The translations under genes were made by a program, and so were the position numbers. Below the pieces are notes generated by a model. It was not told the DNA's origin, made no database searches, and saw nothing but the letters and a program-made list of their open reading frames with translations. DNA of 64,000 nucleotides from an uncultured Crocinitomix sp. (GTDB taxonomy: Bacteria > Bacteroidota > Bacteroidia > Flavobacteriales_D > Crocinitomicaceae). The stretch spans positions 124,001 to 188,000 of the forward strand of contig CAKZON010000068.1 of the NCBI GenBank assembly GCA_937136425.1, read 5' to 3'. Each line of letters starts with the position of its first letter. The first letter of the stretch is position 1. Of this stretch, positions 7,443-17,238 are shown piece by piece.

Positions 7443-10400
7443 GTCGTTTGATTGTTTCTCCATTATCAGCAGTTGCAACAAATTTATAGAAATAAACCCC
7501 ATCATTACAAGGATCACCGTTCATATCTGTTCCATCCCAACCTGAGTTAATATCGTTCAACTCCCCTACTTTTATTCCCCATCTATTCATTATTACACAT
7601 TCAAATTCAGAAATTGATTTTGACTTAAACTCAAAAGTAAATTCATCATTTATTCCATCACCATCTGGGCTGAAAATATTCACTTCATCTAATGCGATAG
7701 GTTCGAAAATGATTAACTTTTTACACGTTGTATCCTTACATCCATTTTTGTTTTGAGTTACTAAACATACCTCAATTTCATAACTCTCACCACGTTCTTC
7801 ATAAATGGTATCCATTTTTTCATTAACGTCATCTGTAATATACCAATCTCCTTGCGGACTATCTAAGTTCCAGTGGAACCTTGGATCTGCAAATGGATTT
7901 TCAGGATTTGCATAGTATTGAGATGTGTTTGTAAACTCAACCTCAACAGGTGCTGTCCCTTTACAATCAGCATTTAATTGCGGAGAATCAACAGTAAATG
8001 AAGCAATTGGATTTACAGAATCCAACGTAACAACATCCGTTAAAATACATCCATTATCATCAAATACAGTTAAACGATAATCCCCTGGATTTAATCCGCC
8101 CCATGTTGATGCGTCAGTAAATGTTTCTTCATCTAAATTTAACCATTGATAAGTATAATCAGGTGTACCTCCAGCTGCAGCTCCAAAAACAACCCCATTA
8201 CCAGACTGATATCCAAACAATCTACAATAAGCATCTTTGGTTCCTAACTCTACAAAATAAAGAGAATCTGGCTGGTTAATTGTGAAATCAAATGTATTAG
8301 AACATCCATTTTCATCATTAATAGTCAACACATAATCTCCGGCAGGCAAATCACTTAAAGTATCTGCACCAATGCCATCAACACCAGAAGGATTTGGAGC
8401 CCAATAATAACTTACTAAGGCATCATCTCCAGTAGCATTATAAACCGTTTCAACTATTGCTTCACCAGTTGCGAATCCGTAACAAAGCGGATCCGTTAAA
8501 ACAAGGTCAATATCTATTTGGTCAGGGTGTACAAGTGTAACCGAACCGCTCGCCGTACAACCATTTTCATCTGTAACAGTAACGTAATATGTTCCTTCGC
8601 CTAATGTGTTTGCTGTATTAGAATTATCTATATTTAACAAGGTTCCGTCTTCATCTGTAATCTCATAAATTTTTCCATCATTTCCACCCAATGCATTTAC
8701 TGTTACAGATCCGTCAGAAAATTCATAACAGGTTGGATTATTAAAAATAATATCAATGGTTAACAAGTCTGGTTCGAAAATATCAAACACATGTGACCAT
8801 GCACATCCTTCTTCATCTAACACCGTTACCGTCCAAGTTGCACCAAATAGGTTGTCAATATCATCATTACCACCAATTGGAATTCCGCCAGTAGTTTCAT
8901 AAGGACCACCAATAGTTGACCAAATAACCTCGTAAGGCGGTAAAATTCCGCCATCTATATTTTCTACATAAGCACCCCCATCATTTGCACCAAAACACGA
9001 TACATCTCTTACGCTATCGACTACAAAATCAGCAGTTACTTCATTATCTCCAAGTCCAACATAAACAGTTGTATCCAAGAAGCATCCATCTTCATCCACA
9101 ATGTTGAGCAAATAATAAATTCCGCCAGCTAAGTCAGTAAATGTATTATCGCCCGTTGGCCCCCAAACATCTCCTCCACCAGAAAGTGTGTAAGTCCATG
9201 ATGGATCATCTGGAATTATTGTAATTCCTCCTAACAATCCTGGGACACCCGGACAAACTTCAGCTTCTAACACTTCAATATCTGTCACATCTACCGTTCC
9301 AATTTCAACTTTTACAGAATCTGTTACAGTGTGACACTCATCTGTTACTGTTAGATAATACCACCTTGTTACATCAGGCGAAACAGTAATCTCGTCAGTA
9401 TCTCCAAATTCTGGAGCCCACTCATAAGTTAATTCACCAAACGTTCCGTCGATATCTGTTGCAACAATGTATGCTTCATCAGTAGGGCAAATAATGAATA
9501 AATCATCATTAAAAGTAATCGTTGGTTCAGGCGGTAATGTAAGTTCATACGGAGAACTTATAATGTTATAGATATACTCACACTCCAAAACCTCGCTATC
9601 TTGATCTGCTAAATCATTTGGATCAAACGTGTCTGGAATCACAGTTCCAGGTGCTCCGGCAAAACTTCCATCATCATTTAAAACAATTGTAATGTCACCT
9701 GACAACGCACCACCCAATGCACTAATATCAATTGCAAAATCAAATGTTTGACATTGTCCTTGATCAATATCTAAATCGTACATTGTTGTATGCAGGTATA
9801 TTGCTGTAGGGTCAACTGTAGGATCTGCCGTGTAAAATGAAACCGGAACAGGAACCGTTAAATCCGCTCCACCTGAATTACAAATTTCCATAGTATAGTG
9901 TACACTATCACAACCTGTTGTCAATTCATCATTATGTGTAAATGTGCTATAAACCAAGTTTACTTTTGATCCTAAAAAGGTCATATTCAACAAGCGCTCA
10001 TATGCAATCTTATCGTTTTCAAGATGGACGCGGAAAATGTTTGGTTCAATAATTTCAAAGTTCAGGCGCTCATCTGAATTAGGAAGCTGCCCATAAATAT
10101 CCAAGTCTGTAATATCTACATCTGGATCAATTGGAATTTCTTGCCAAGCATACAATTGCTGTTGTGTTGAAGTTGTAATGGTAACAAAATAACCTGTAGT
10201 TTCCTCTAAATCAAAATTAACCTCTGTAAAAGCATACATTTGATTACCATTAGTTCTTGTAGTATTAGATGGTGCAGGACCTTCATAAGCTGTCAAATCA
10301 AATGGGCTCCATAAACCGTTTGCTCTAATCTCTAAATATCCTCTTTTACTTCCTGGTGGAATTGTAAAGTCAACAAAACCATCTACACTTACACCATCAT

Positions 10401-11658
10401 CTGAACCACCAAAATCAAACCCAATATCCTCTGGTCCGCTATAGGCGTTTTGCGTGAGGTAAAAACTTGAGGTATAAGGTTGATCTGAGTAGCGTAAAAA
10501 CTCTACATAATAAATCTCATTAAAATCTGCTCCATGCACATCACTTCTTGTCATTATTAATTGATCACCAACAATTTCAAGTGTCATATCACAGACGGCA
10601 ATTTGGTCGGGAGGCGTAATATTTCCATCACTATCTCCTAACAAAGTTGCGTCTGCGGTAATAGGGTCACCGCTAGTTACATCATAATCTGAAAACGTAA
10701 ATGTTGTATTCATATCAGGAATATTTCCGTTGTTTACGGTTAAATTTCCTGAGGCTGTCATTGTTGCTAAATCAACAATAATGTATTTAATAGACATTGC
10801 TTCCTCTCGAGTGTCTTGCACCAAAATTCCACCATTTCCATATCTATTCTGGTTAATTCCAATAGCTCTAATTTGTAAATAATCAGGTGCATCAGCTCCC
10901 GTTAACATATCTACCTCAGCAATTAGGTTTTCAGGATCAACTCCTGCATCATAATAAACTGGGTATTGTGAAGGGTCTGCCCCTGGAACACTCGTTAAAC
11001 TTTGACTATCGAAGTTTCCATAAAAAATAGAGTAATATGAAATATCAACATCAGCCTCAGAACAACCAATAATGATATCGTCAGCTGTATAATCAAAAAC
11101 GAATTCAAAATCTGGTAATTCTCCAAAATCATGACCAACTCTTGTATAAGTATCAGTTGCATCAGGTCCCATAGGTTGATCTACCCAAGAAAAGCGCTTT
11201 GACTCGTGATTATTAACAGAATATTCAACCCAACCTGAAGATTCTCCATTATCTAAATCCATTTCAACACGTCCCCAAACAATTCTTTCCTGTGCATGAT
11301 TCAAATCATCAACACCTGTCAAGGCATCCACTGGCGCTTGCTGATAAACTCCTTGAATTATTAATGATGCTCGATTCGTTGAAGCAGGAATAGGAATGGT
11401 TACATCAGCGGTAGAACCACCTTCTTTAAACCCGCCTTCAGTGCCAGTTATATCTGGAATGTATCCAATTGGCAAACAACTTCCTGGGAAAGCGAATGCT
11501 GGACATGCATCTTCATCACCAATACAATCAGGGTCAAGACAATCAATTAATCCATCTCCATCATCATCAATACCGTTGTCGCAAACTTCCTGCGCAAATA
11601 AAATTCCGGATGAGAAAAAAAGTCCTGCCATTAAGGTGAACACTTTTCTTAAATTCAT
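7414..11658 (-). CDS. Large T9SS surface protein with SprB repeats and type B sorting domain
   Basis: About 1414 residues, starting at the ATG at 11658 (MNLRKVFTLMAGLFFSSGIL, signal peptide ending near FAQ); an ATG at 11670 adds four residues. After the signal comes a calcium-binding-like motif CDNGIDDDGDGLID...CLDPDC. The middle holds long beta-rich stretches without clear family, and residues around 900-1250 contain four to five SprB-type repeats (VSCFGANDGGAYVEN, NPTCYEFSDGSVTVNALGG, DPLCYGFATGEAIVE). The C-terminus is a type B gliding-motility-associated domain (FSPDGDGINDEFTFEF, MNRWGIKVGEL, GWDGTDMNGDPCNDGVYFYK). By family knowledge it is exported by the T9SS and attached to the cell surface, in adhesion or gliding. 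The exact role is unknown. Confidence 0.92.
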   Translation of the reverse strand: MNLRKVFTLMAGLFFSSGILFAQEVCDNGIDDDGDGLIDCLDPDCIGDEDACPAFAFPGSCLPIGYIPDITGTEGGFKEGGSTADVTIPIPASTNRASLIIQGVYQQAPVDALTGVDDLNHAQERIVWGRVEMDLDNGESSGWVEYSVNNHESKRFSWVDQPMGPDATDTYTRVGHDFGELPDFEFVFDYTADDIIIGCSEADVDISYYSIFYGNFDSQSLTSVPGADPSQYPVYYDAGVDPENLIAEVDMLTGADAPDYLQIRAIGINQNRYGNGGILVQDTREEAMSIKYIIVDLATMTASGNLTVNNGNIPDMNTTFTFSDYDVTSGDPITADATLLGDSDGNITPPDQIAVCDMTLEIVGDQLIMTRSDVHGADFNEIYYVEFLRYSDQPYTSSFYLTQNAYSGPEDIGFDFGGSDDGVSVDGFVDFTIPPGSKRGYLEIRANGLWSPFDLTAYEGPAPSNTTRTNGNQMYAFTEVNFDLEETTGYFVTITTSTQQQLYAWQEIPIDPDVDITDLDIYGQLPNSDERLNFEIIEPNIFRVHLENDKIAYERLLNMTFLGSKVNLVYSTFTHNDELTTGCDSVHYTMEICNSGGADLTVPVPVSFYTADPTVDPTAIYLHTTMYDLDIDQGQCQTFDFAIDISALGGALSGDITIVLNDDGSFAGAPGTVIPDTFDPNDLADQDSEVLECEYIYNIISSPYELTLPPEPTITFNDDLFIICPTDEAYIVATDIDGTFGELTYEWAPEFGDTDEITVSPDVTRWYYLTVTDECHTVTDSVKVEIGTVDVTDIEVLEAEVCPGVPGLLGGITIIPDDPSWTYTLSGGGDVWGPTGDNTFTDLAGGIYYLLNIVDEDGCFLDTTVYVGLGDNEVTADFVVDSVRDVSCFGANDGGAYVENIDGGILPPYEVIWSTIGGPYETTGGIPIGGNDDIDNLFGATWTVTVLDEEGCAWSHVFDIFEPDLLTIDIIFNNPTCYEFSDGSVTVNALGGNDGKIYEITDEDGTLLNIDNSNTANTLGEGTYYVTVTDENGCTASGSVTLVHPDQIDIDLVLTDPLCYGFATGEAIVETVYNATGDDALVSYYWAPNPSGVDGIGADTLSDLPAGDYVLTINDENGCSNTFDFTINQPDSLYFVELGTKDAYCRLFGYQSGNGVVFGAAAGGTPDYTYQWLNLDEETFTDASTWGGLNPGDYRLTVFDDNGCILTDVVTLDSVNPIASFTVDSPQLNADCKGTAPVEVEFTNTSQYYANPENPFADPRFHWNLDSPQGDWYITDDVNEKMDTIYEERGESYEIEVCLVTQNKNGCKDTTCKKLIIFEPIALDEVNIFSPDGDGINDEFTFEFKSKSISEFECVIMNRWGIKVGELNDINSGWDGTDMNGDPCNDGVYFYKFVATADNGETIKRHGTITIVGK

Positions 11659-11971
11659 AGCTATTATCATTGGTGGGGTTTAAACTGTTATTGCTTCTGT
11701 TAAACGAAAAACAAAGTCATTAGGTGACAAATAATACCAACTTAATTACGATTTATTTTTCATTAGCTGAATAGTAGGAAATAAAAATCATGGTCAACAC
11801 CCTCTTATTCAACCCCTAAATATAAAAATCTTATTTGAATTAAAGCTTATTTTAAAGGGGTTACGCATGAATATTGAACAAATAATAACTTAAATGTGAT
11901 AAATAATATAAATGATACTTTTTATTGGAAAAAGTATTTTCAAACGAACTATTTTCGTAAAAAAAATTGAA
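11659..11971. other. Divergent intergenic region between the surface protein and lysC
   Basis: This 313-bp AT-rich stretch separates two divergent genes. I find no clear gene and no perfect TAnnTTTG for the minus-strand gene (the closest is CAAATAAT on the plus strand near 11729). On the lysC side TATTTTCG at 11950-11957 is a one-mismatch box 14 nt before its start. Confidence 0.5.
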
Positions 11972-13246
11972 ATGAAGATTTTTAAATTTGGAGGAGCTTC
12001 GGTAAAAGACTACAAAGCTGTTATCAATGTAGGTGAAATTTTGCGTTTACACCAAGGCGAAGAACTGGTTGTAGTTGTATCTGCTATGGGTAAAACCACT
12101 AATGCGTTAGAAGCAATTATCGCCTCTTTTTCAAAAGGTAACTATACAGAAACTGAAAAACTTATTCTTGAATTAAAAGATTTTCATCACACAATTATTC
12201 AAGGACTTGGATTGGACCAAACCTCCGATTTATTAAATGAAATAACGCCCATTTTTGACTGGCTTAACAATAAATGTAAAAGTGAGTTTGGTGATTATGA
12301 TTTTGAATATGATCAAATCATTTCATTAGGAGAAGTGCTTTCTACAAAGATTATTAATAATTATTTGCAAAACGAAAACTTCAAATCAACTTGGGTTGAT
12401 GCTCGAAAATTAATTCGAACAAATAACCGTTGGAGAGAAGGAAGAGTAGATTGGGAGCTTAGTGAAAATTTGATTCAGTCTGAAATTAATTCGATTTTTG
12501 AAAATGGTAATCGAATTGCGGTGACGCAGGGATTTATTGGACACGAGGAAGAAGGAAACACAACCACTCTTGGAAGAGAGGGGTCTGACTTTACGGCGGC
12601 AATATTTGCTTATTGTTTAAATGCAAATGATGTAACTATTTGGAAAGATGTGCCTGGTATGCTCAACGCTGATCCTAAATATTTTGACAACACGGTTTTA
12701 TTAGAAAAAATTTCATTTAAAGAAGCTATTGAGTTGGCTTACTTTGGTGCTTCGGTTATTCACCCGAAAACAATACAGCCTCTAAAGCGAAAAAAGATTC
12801 CTTTATACATTAAGTCGTTTATAAACCCAAGAGAGGAAGGAACTGTGATTCAAGAATCACTGGCGTTTGATGATAATATTCCATCTTTCATTTTTAAAAT
12901 GAATCAAACTTTGATTTCTTTAACTCCGCGCGATTTTTCTTTTATTGTAGAGGAAAATTTAGAGCGCATTTTTGGTTATTTAAATACGCAGAAAATTAGA
13001 GTTAACTTAATGCAGAACTCGGCCGTAAGTTTTTCTTTTGTGGTAGACCATTCTAAAATTAACCTCAAAAAATTGGTTGACTTTTTTCAAGAAGATTATT
13101 TGGTGAAATACAATTCAAGTCTGGAATTGGTAACTATTCGACATTATGACGAACCAACGATTGATCGTGTAACTATCGGTAAAGATGTGATGTTGGAACA
13201 AAAATCGCGTCATACGGCACGAATGGTTTTAAAAGACCTAGATTAA
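11972..13246 (+). CDS. lysC: Aspartate kinase
   Basis: Aspartate kinase phosphorylates aspartate, the first step toward lysine, methionine, threonine and diaminopimelate. I start at the ATG at 11972 (MKIFKFGGASVKDYKAV), because KFGGxSV sits within the first ten residues in the family; the longer frame from 11912 adds an unrelated 20-residue leader. The 424 residues show the amino-acid-kinase domain (VVVVSAMGKTTNAL, TLGREGSDFTAAIFA, IWKDVPGMLNADPK, ELAYFGASVIHP) and a C-terminal regulatory part of about 135 residues with ACT-like character. No homoserine dehydrogenase domain is fused, so it is monofunctional. It is a stand-alone gene. Confidence 0.95.
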   Translation: MKIFKFGGASVKDYKAVINVGEILRLHQGEELVVVVSAMGKTTNALEAIIASFSKGNYTETEKLILELKDFHHTIIQGLGLDQTSDLLNEITPIFDWLNNKCKSEFGDYDFEYDQIISLGEVLSTKIINNYLQNENFKSTWVDARKLIRTNNRWREGRVDWELSENLIQSEINSIFENGNRIAVTQGFIGHEEEGNTTTLGREGSDFTAAIFAYCLNANDVTIWKDVPGMLNADPKYFDNTVLLEKISFKEAIELAYFGASVIHPKTIQPLKRKKIPLYIKSFINPREEGTVIQESLAFDDNIPSFIFKMNQTLISLTPRDFSFIVEENLERIFGYLNTQKIRVNLMQNSAVSFSFVVDHSKINLKKLVDFFQEDYLVKYNSSLELVTIRHYDEPTIDRVTIGKDVMLEQKSRHTARMVLKDLD

Positions 13247-13310
13247 AATTTTTGTTTTTTTTCTTAACCTGATCTTACCGAGAATTCTTCGATAAAAAAA
13301 TTGCTATATG

Positions 13311-13404
13311 AAAACTTGTAAGTTTTAATGGGCGCCTATTAATTGCCACACAACTGTGTCCACTCTTCATAACGGTATTTGCGTTAATTTCGAATAATCA
13401 TTCG
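13311..13404. promoter_or_regulatory. Two short perfect inverted repeats upstream of the dnaE-type gene
   Basis: AAAACTT-gt-AAGTTTT (13311-13326) and CGAAT-aatc-ATTCG (13391-13404) are perfect dyads in the 239-bp gap between lysC and the polymerase gene. They are candidate operators only. Neither has a terminator-like U-tract. Confidence 0.3.
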
Positions 13405-13428
13405 TAGTGTTTTGGTGGGTGAATTAAT

Positions 13429-13458
13429 TTGAATATTGACTAAATATTAATACTTTTA
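13429..13458 (+). promoter_or_regulatory. Probable promoter of the dnaE-type gene
   Basis: TTG (13429-13431), 19 nt, then TACTTTTA (13451-13458), one mismatch from TAnnTTTG, 27 nt before the ATG. The spacing fits the Bacteroidota -33/-7 pattern. Confidence 0.4.
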
Positions 13459-13485
13459 TGATTAAAATCTAATCAAAATAGTGTT

Positions 13486-16400
13486 ATGTATTTGAACACG
13501 CACACCTACTTCAGTTTGCGGTATGGGACCTTTAGCCCCGAAATTTTGCTAGAGTTAGCAGCCAAAAATGGTGCTTCAAGCTTTGCTTTAACCGATATTA
13601 ATACCACGTCCGCCTGTCTTGAATTTATACGTATTGCACACCGATTTAACATTCGTCCAATTGTAGGCATTGATTTTAGAAAAGGCGTGCAACAACACTA
13701 TATTGGTATTGCAAAAAATAATATTGGGTTTGAAAATTTGAACACACATTTAACTGCTGTTTTGCACGAGGAAACAGAATTGCTAGATAAAGCCCCTGAT
13801 TTACAAAACGCATTTGTCATTTATCCGTTCAAAAAAAGGAAGACCTACGAACTCAAAGACAACGAATACATTGGCATTTCTCAGCATGATTTAGATTATA
13901 TCCGACTAAAAAAAATCGACACTTCAAAATATGTAATTTTAGAAACCGTTACTTTCCGAAACAAACGAGATTTTAATGCTCACCGACTACTCCGCGCGAT
14001 AGACAACAATACATTATTAAGCAAATTACCAACCTCTGAGCAAGCTAGCCCCAATGATAAAATTGTGCCTATAGATGAACTAATTACCATTTTCGAAGAT
14101 TTTCCAGAAGTCATAAAAAACACCCAATACATTATTGATTCTTGCAAAGTTAACTTTGACTTTTCAGAAGGATCGGAGCCACAAAACCAAAAAACATATA
14201 CAGGAACAGAAGAAGGGGACATGGCTTTACTAAAGGAACTTTGTGCAGAAGGATTGGAATATCGCTATCCTGAAGCAACAGATGAAATTAGCAAGCGGAT
14301 AAAAAAAGAAATGGACACCATTAAAAAAATGGGATTTGTCTCCTATTTTTTGATGAATTGGGACATTGTTACCTACGCACGCAGGAAAGGCTATTTTTAT
14401 GTTGGAAGAGGGAGCGGGGCTAATAGTGTGATTGCCTATTTACTTCGCATCACAAATGTTGACCCCATAGAATTAGATCTTTATTTTGAGCGATTCATTA
14501 ATTTATATCGCACCAATCCGCCTGACTTTGACATTGATTTTTCTTGGACAGATCGTGATGACATTACAGCCTACATTTTTAACCGTTTTAAAAATGTAGG
14601 CCTTGTAGCTACTTATAACACATTTCAATATCGTGCTGTAATTCGAGAATTAGGAAAAGTTTTTGGCTTACCCAAATCTGAAATGGACCAATTAGCCAGA
14701 GGTTATACCACCACATTTGACAGTGGACACTTGGCACATTTGGTTTTAAAATATGGCAAGTATATTCATGGGTTTCCTAGTCATTTAAGCATCCATGCCA
14801 GTGGTATCATTATTTCTGAAAAGCCCATCAACCATTTTACGGCAACATTTATGCCCCCCAAAGGCTACCCCACTATTCAATTTGACATGCATGTATGTGA
14901 GGATGTAGGCCTGTTTAAGTTTGACATTCTTAGTCAACGTGGTTTAGGAAAAATAAAAGAAGCCCTACAAATTATTCAACACAACCACCCTACTGATGCC
15001 GAAATTGATATTGATGATATTAACCGATTTAAAACAGATGAAAAAATAAAACACATTTTACGCAATGCAGAAGCTGTTGGCTGTTTCTATGTCGAATCAC
15101 CTGCTATGCGAATGTTATTACGGAAACTTCAAGTAGATAATTATTTGGGGTTGGTTGCAGCCAGCTCCGTCATTCGCCCTGGAGTTGCAAAATCAGGCAT
15201 GATGCAGGCTTATATAAAACGGTATCGACACCCCGAAAAACGCAAAGAAGCCCATCCTGTATTATTAGAGTTGATGCCAGAAACCTATGGTGTTATGGTT
15301 TACCAAGAAGATGTAATTAAAGTAGCACATCATTTTGCTGACCTAACATTAGGTGAAGCCGACAAAATGCGCCGGGGAATGTCTGGGAAATATCGTTCAA
15401 GAGAAGAGTTTCAACAAGTGAAAGCAACCTTTTTTTCAAATTGTGCAAAAAAAGGACATTCTTATGAGCTTACTGCAGAAGTTTGGCGACAAACTGAAAG
15501 TTTTGCAGGTTATGCTTTTGCAAAAGGGCATTCCGCATCCTATGCTGTTGAGAGTTATCAGAGTCTTTTTTTAAAAGCCTATTACCCTTTAGAATACATG
15601 GTGGCCACAATCAATAATTATGGCGGATTTTACCGAACCGAACTCTATGTCTATGAAGCGCGAAAATATGGAGCTAAAATTCATCCCCCCTGCGTTAATA
15701 AAAGCTTACTTAATACCTGGCTTTATGGTAACGATATTTATATCGGTTTTCATTTACTACATGCATTTGGAGCAGAAATTTCACGAAAAATTATAGCTGA
15801 AAGAACTGAAGATGGTCCGTTTTTAGATTTTGATGATTTTATTGATCGCGTTCCTATTTCGCTAGAGCAAATATCCATATTGATTCGAATTGATGCTTTT
15901 CGATTTACTTCTAAAAATAAACGCACACTCATGTGGGAGGCTCACCTCAAAGTTTCGAAAGAAACAGCTAAAGTGAAATTTACTCCTGATTTTTTTAGAA
16001 TTGAAAAAGTTGAATTTACCATTCCACCTTTAAGCAGCACATGGGAAGAAGATGCTTTTGACCAAATGGAGCTTCTTGGATTTCCACTTTATAGTCCTTT
16101 TAGCATTTCTACAGCGGATGAAACTGAGGCTATTTTAGCAAAAGATTTATTGCAACATAAAAATGAAATAGTTTGGGTAAAAGGCTACTTAATTCACTCC
16201 AAAAACACCACTACGAGTAAAAAAGAAAAAATGTTTTTCGGAACTTTTTTAGATGCCGAGGGAGAATGGCTAGACACCGTTCATTTCCCTGACATTGCGC
16301 AAAAATATCCGTTCAGGGGAAAAGGGATATATAAAGTTAAAGGGAAGGTTATAAGTGATTATGATTGTGTTACAATTGAAGCAGAGTTCATGGAAAAACT

Positions 16401-16536
16401 CGGTGTTATTCAGGATCCTCGTTATTCTAATGTAAGAGCAGGAGAAGGAATTTTTGAAAAAAATAAAACACCAGAAAATATTATTGTTAATCGAGAAACA
16501 TTAGGACTACCACCAGGGAAAAGGTCTCATTTCTAA
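13486..16536 (+). CDS. Short DNA polymerase III alpha-type polymerase (DnaE2/ImuC-like)
   Basis: A C-family polymerase of 1016 residues, shorter than a replicative alpha subunit (about 1160 or more). Domains in order: PHP (1-200), palm with GRGSGANSVIAYLLRITNVD and the catalytic carboxylates D349 and D351 in PDFDIDF, thumb/fingers (GVMVYQEDVIKVAHHFA, GEADKMRRGMSGK, FAKGHSASYAVESYQSLFLK), a helix-hairpin-helix-like region, and an OB-fold near 895-985. The PHP metal site is degraded: NTH replaces the usual HxH near residue 4 and TDI replaces TDH, so no PHP proofreading is expected. The tau-binding C-terminus is missing. In this phylum such proteins accompany Y-family polymerases in damage-induced synthesis; dinB lies about 44 kb away. 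The choice of the mutagenic class over a replicative one is inferred. Confidence 0.85.
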   Translation: MYLNTHTYFSLRYGTFSPEILLELAAKNGASSFALTDINTTSACLEFIRIAHRFNIRPIVGIDFRKGVQQHYIGIAKNNIGFENLNTHLTAVLHEETELLDKAPDLQNAFVIYPFKKRKTYELKDNEYIGISQHDLDYIRLKKIDTSKYVILETVTFRNKRDFNAHRLLRAIDNNTLLSKLPTSEQASPNDKIVPIDELITIFEDFPEVIKNTQYIIDSCKVNFDFSEGSEPQNQKTYTGTEEGDMALLKELCAEGLEYRYPEATDEISKRIKKEMDTIKKMGFVSYFLMNWDIVTYARRKGYFYVGRGSGANSVIAYLLRITNVDPIELDLYFERFINLYRTNPPDFDIDFSWTDRDDITAYIFNRFKNVGLVATYNTFQYRAVIRELGKVFGLPKSEMDQLARGYTTTFDSGHLAHLVLKYGKYIHGFPSHLSIHASGIIISEKPINHFTATFMPPKGYPTIQFDMHVCEDVGLFKFDILSQRGLGKIKEALQIIQHNHPTDAEIDIDDINRFKTDEKIKHILRNAEAVGCFYVESPAMRMLLRKLQVDNYLGLVAASSVIRPGVAKSGMMQAYIKRYRHPEKRKEAHPVLLELMPETYGVMVYQEDVIKVAHHFADLTLGEADKMRRGMSGKYRSREEFQQVKATFFSNCAKKGHSYELTAEVWRQTESFAGYAFAKGHSASYAVESYQSLFLKAYYPLEYMVATINNYGGFYRTELYVYEARKYGAKIHPPCVNKSLLNTWLYGNDIYIGFHLLHAFGAEISRKIIAERTEDGPFLDFDDFIDRVPISLEQISILIRIDAFRFTSKNKRTLMWEAHLKVSKETAKVKFTPDFFRIEKVEFTIPPLSSTWEEDAFDQMELLGFPLYSPFSISTADETEAILAKDLLQHKNEIVWVKGYLIHSKNTTTSKKEKMFFGTFLDAEGEWLDTVHFPDIAQKYPFRGKGIYKVKGKVISDYDCVTIEAEFMEKLGVIQDPRYSNVRAGEGIFEKNKTPENIIVNRETLGLPPGKRSHF

Positions 16537-16541
16537 CTCAT

Positions 16542-17162
16542 TTAACGTTTTAAAGACTCATATTGCGCAACACCTTTATCTGTAAGGTAAGGATACATTG
16601 ATTGTATTGTAATTTCTAAGTATTCCAGCATTGTTTTTTTCACAATTCGCGACTTTTCAATTTCTACTGATCCTATCCAAAAATTACCAAAAACTTCATT
16701 TCTCTTATATAAATACGAATATTCATTGGGTAATATCTCTGCACGTATCAAGCCCACCTCCATCATCATATTCATCAAACCAACTAACTGTGATTCTCTC
16801 ATCTTAGATAATTTTTTATAGTGTGCATTAATCTTTTTATTATTTCTCATGATTTGAGTAAAATCAAGTAAGAAAAAACGGTATTTATATGAATTTTCCA
16901 TTATTGCTGCAGAAATGTCATAAACAAGCTGAACACCAATTTCTGCATGCTCAATTTTTGCCACACTCTCATCCATATCCGCTACTAATCTATAATACAA
17001 GGCCTCAATAATATCATCTCTTTTTTTATAGTGATAATTCAAATTACCTTGACTAATTCCCATTTCATTAGCAATAGTCCTAAGTGTAACCTGAGACAAA
17101 CCTTTATTATTGAATAAATCCAAAGCCGTATCAACTATTTTCTCCCTCGTATTCTTTTTCAT
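16542..17162 (-). CDS. TetR/AcrR family transcriptional regulator
   Basis: A 206-residue repressor. The N-terminal helix-turn-helix domain (MKKNTREKIVDTALDLFNNK, then GLSQVTLRTIANEMGISQGN and LNYHYKKRDDIIEALY) is textbook TetR, and the rest is a helical ligand-binding domain of unknown specificity. It is divergent from the FAD-monooxygenase gene at 17239, and the 76-bp intergenic space holds two 20-bp direct repeats that are likely its operators. That suggests it controls both itself and the monooxygenase/DUF3995 pair. Its stop lies 5 nt from the convergent dnaE-type gene. The inducer cannot be read from sequence. Confidence 0.93.
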   Translation of the reverse strand: MKKNTREKIVDTALDLFNNKGLSQVTLRTIANEMGISQGNLNYHYKKRDDIIEALYYRLVADMDESVAKIEHAEIGVQLVYDISAAIMENSYKYRFFLLDFTQIMRNNKKINAHYKKLSKMRESQLVGLMNMMMEVGLIRAEILPNEYSYLYKRNEVFGNFWIGSVEIEKSRIVKKTMLEYLEITIQSMYPYLTDKGVAQYESLKR

Positions 17163-17180
17163 GCCATGAAGATAAAAAAA

Positions 17181-17228
17181 TTAGTAACTACGACCTAATA
17201 AAAATATTTTAGTAACTTTGACCTAAAA
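17181..17228. promoter_or_regulatory. Tandem operator-like repeats between tetR and the monooxygenase gene
   Basis: TTAGTAACTACGACCTAATA (17181-17200) and TTAGTAACTTTGACCTAAAA (17209-17228) agree at 17 of 20 positions with a 28-bp period. Each is an imperfect dyad (TTAG...CTAA). The second overlaps the monooxygenase -7 box, so bound repressor would block it. Confidence 0.55.
17213..17220 (+). promoter_or_regulatory. Promoter -7 box of the monooxygenase operon
   Basis: TAACTTTG matches TAnnTTTG, 18 nt before the ATG at 17239 and inside the second operator-like repeat. Confidence 0.6.
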
Positions 17229-17238
17229 TTAATCAGAT

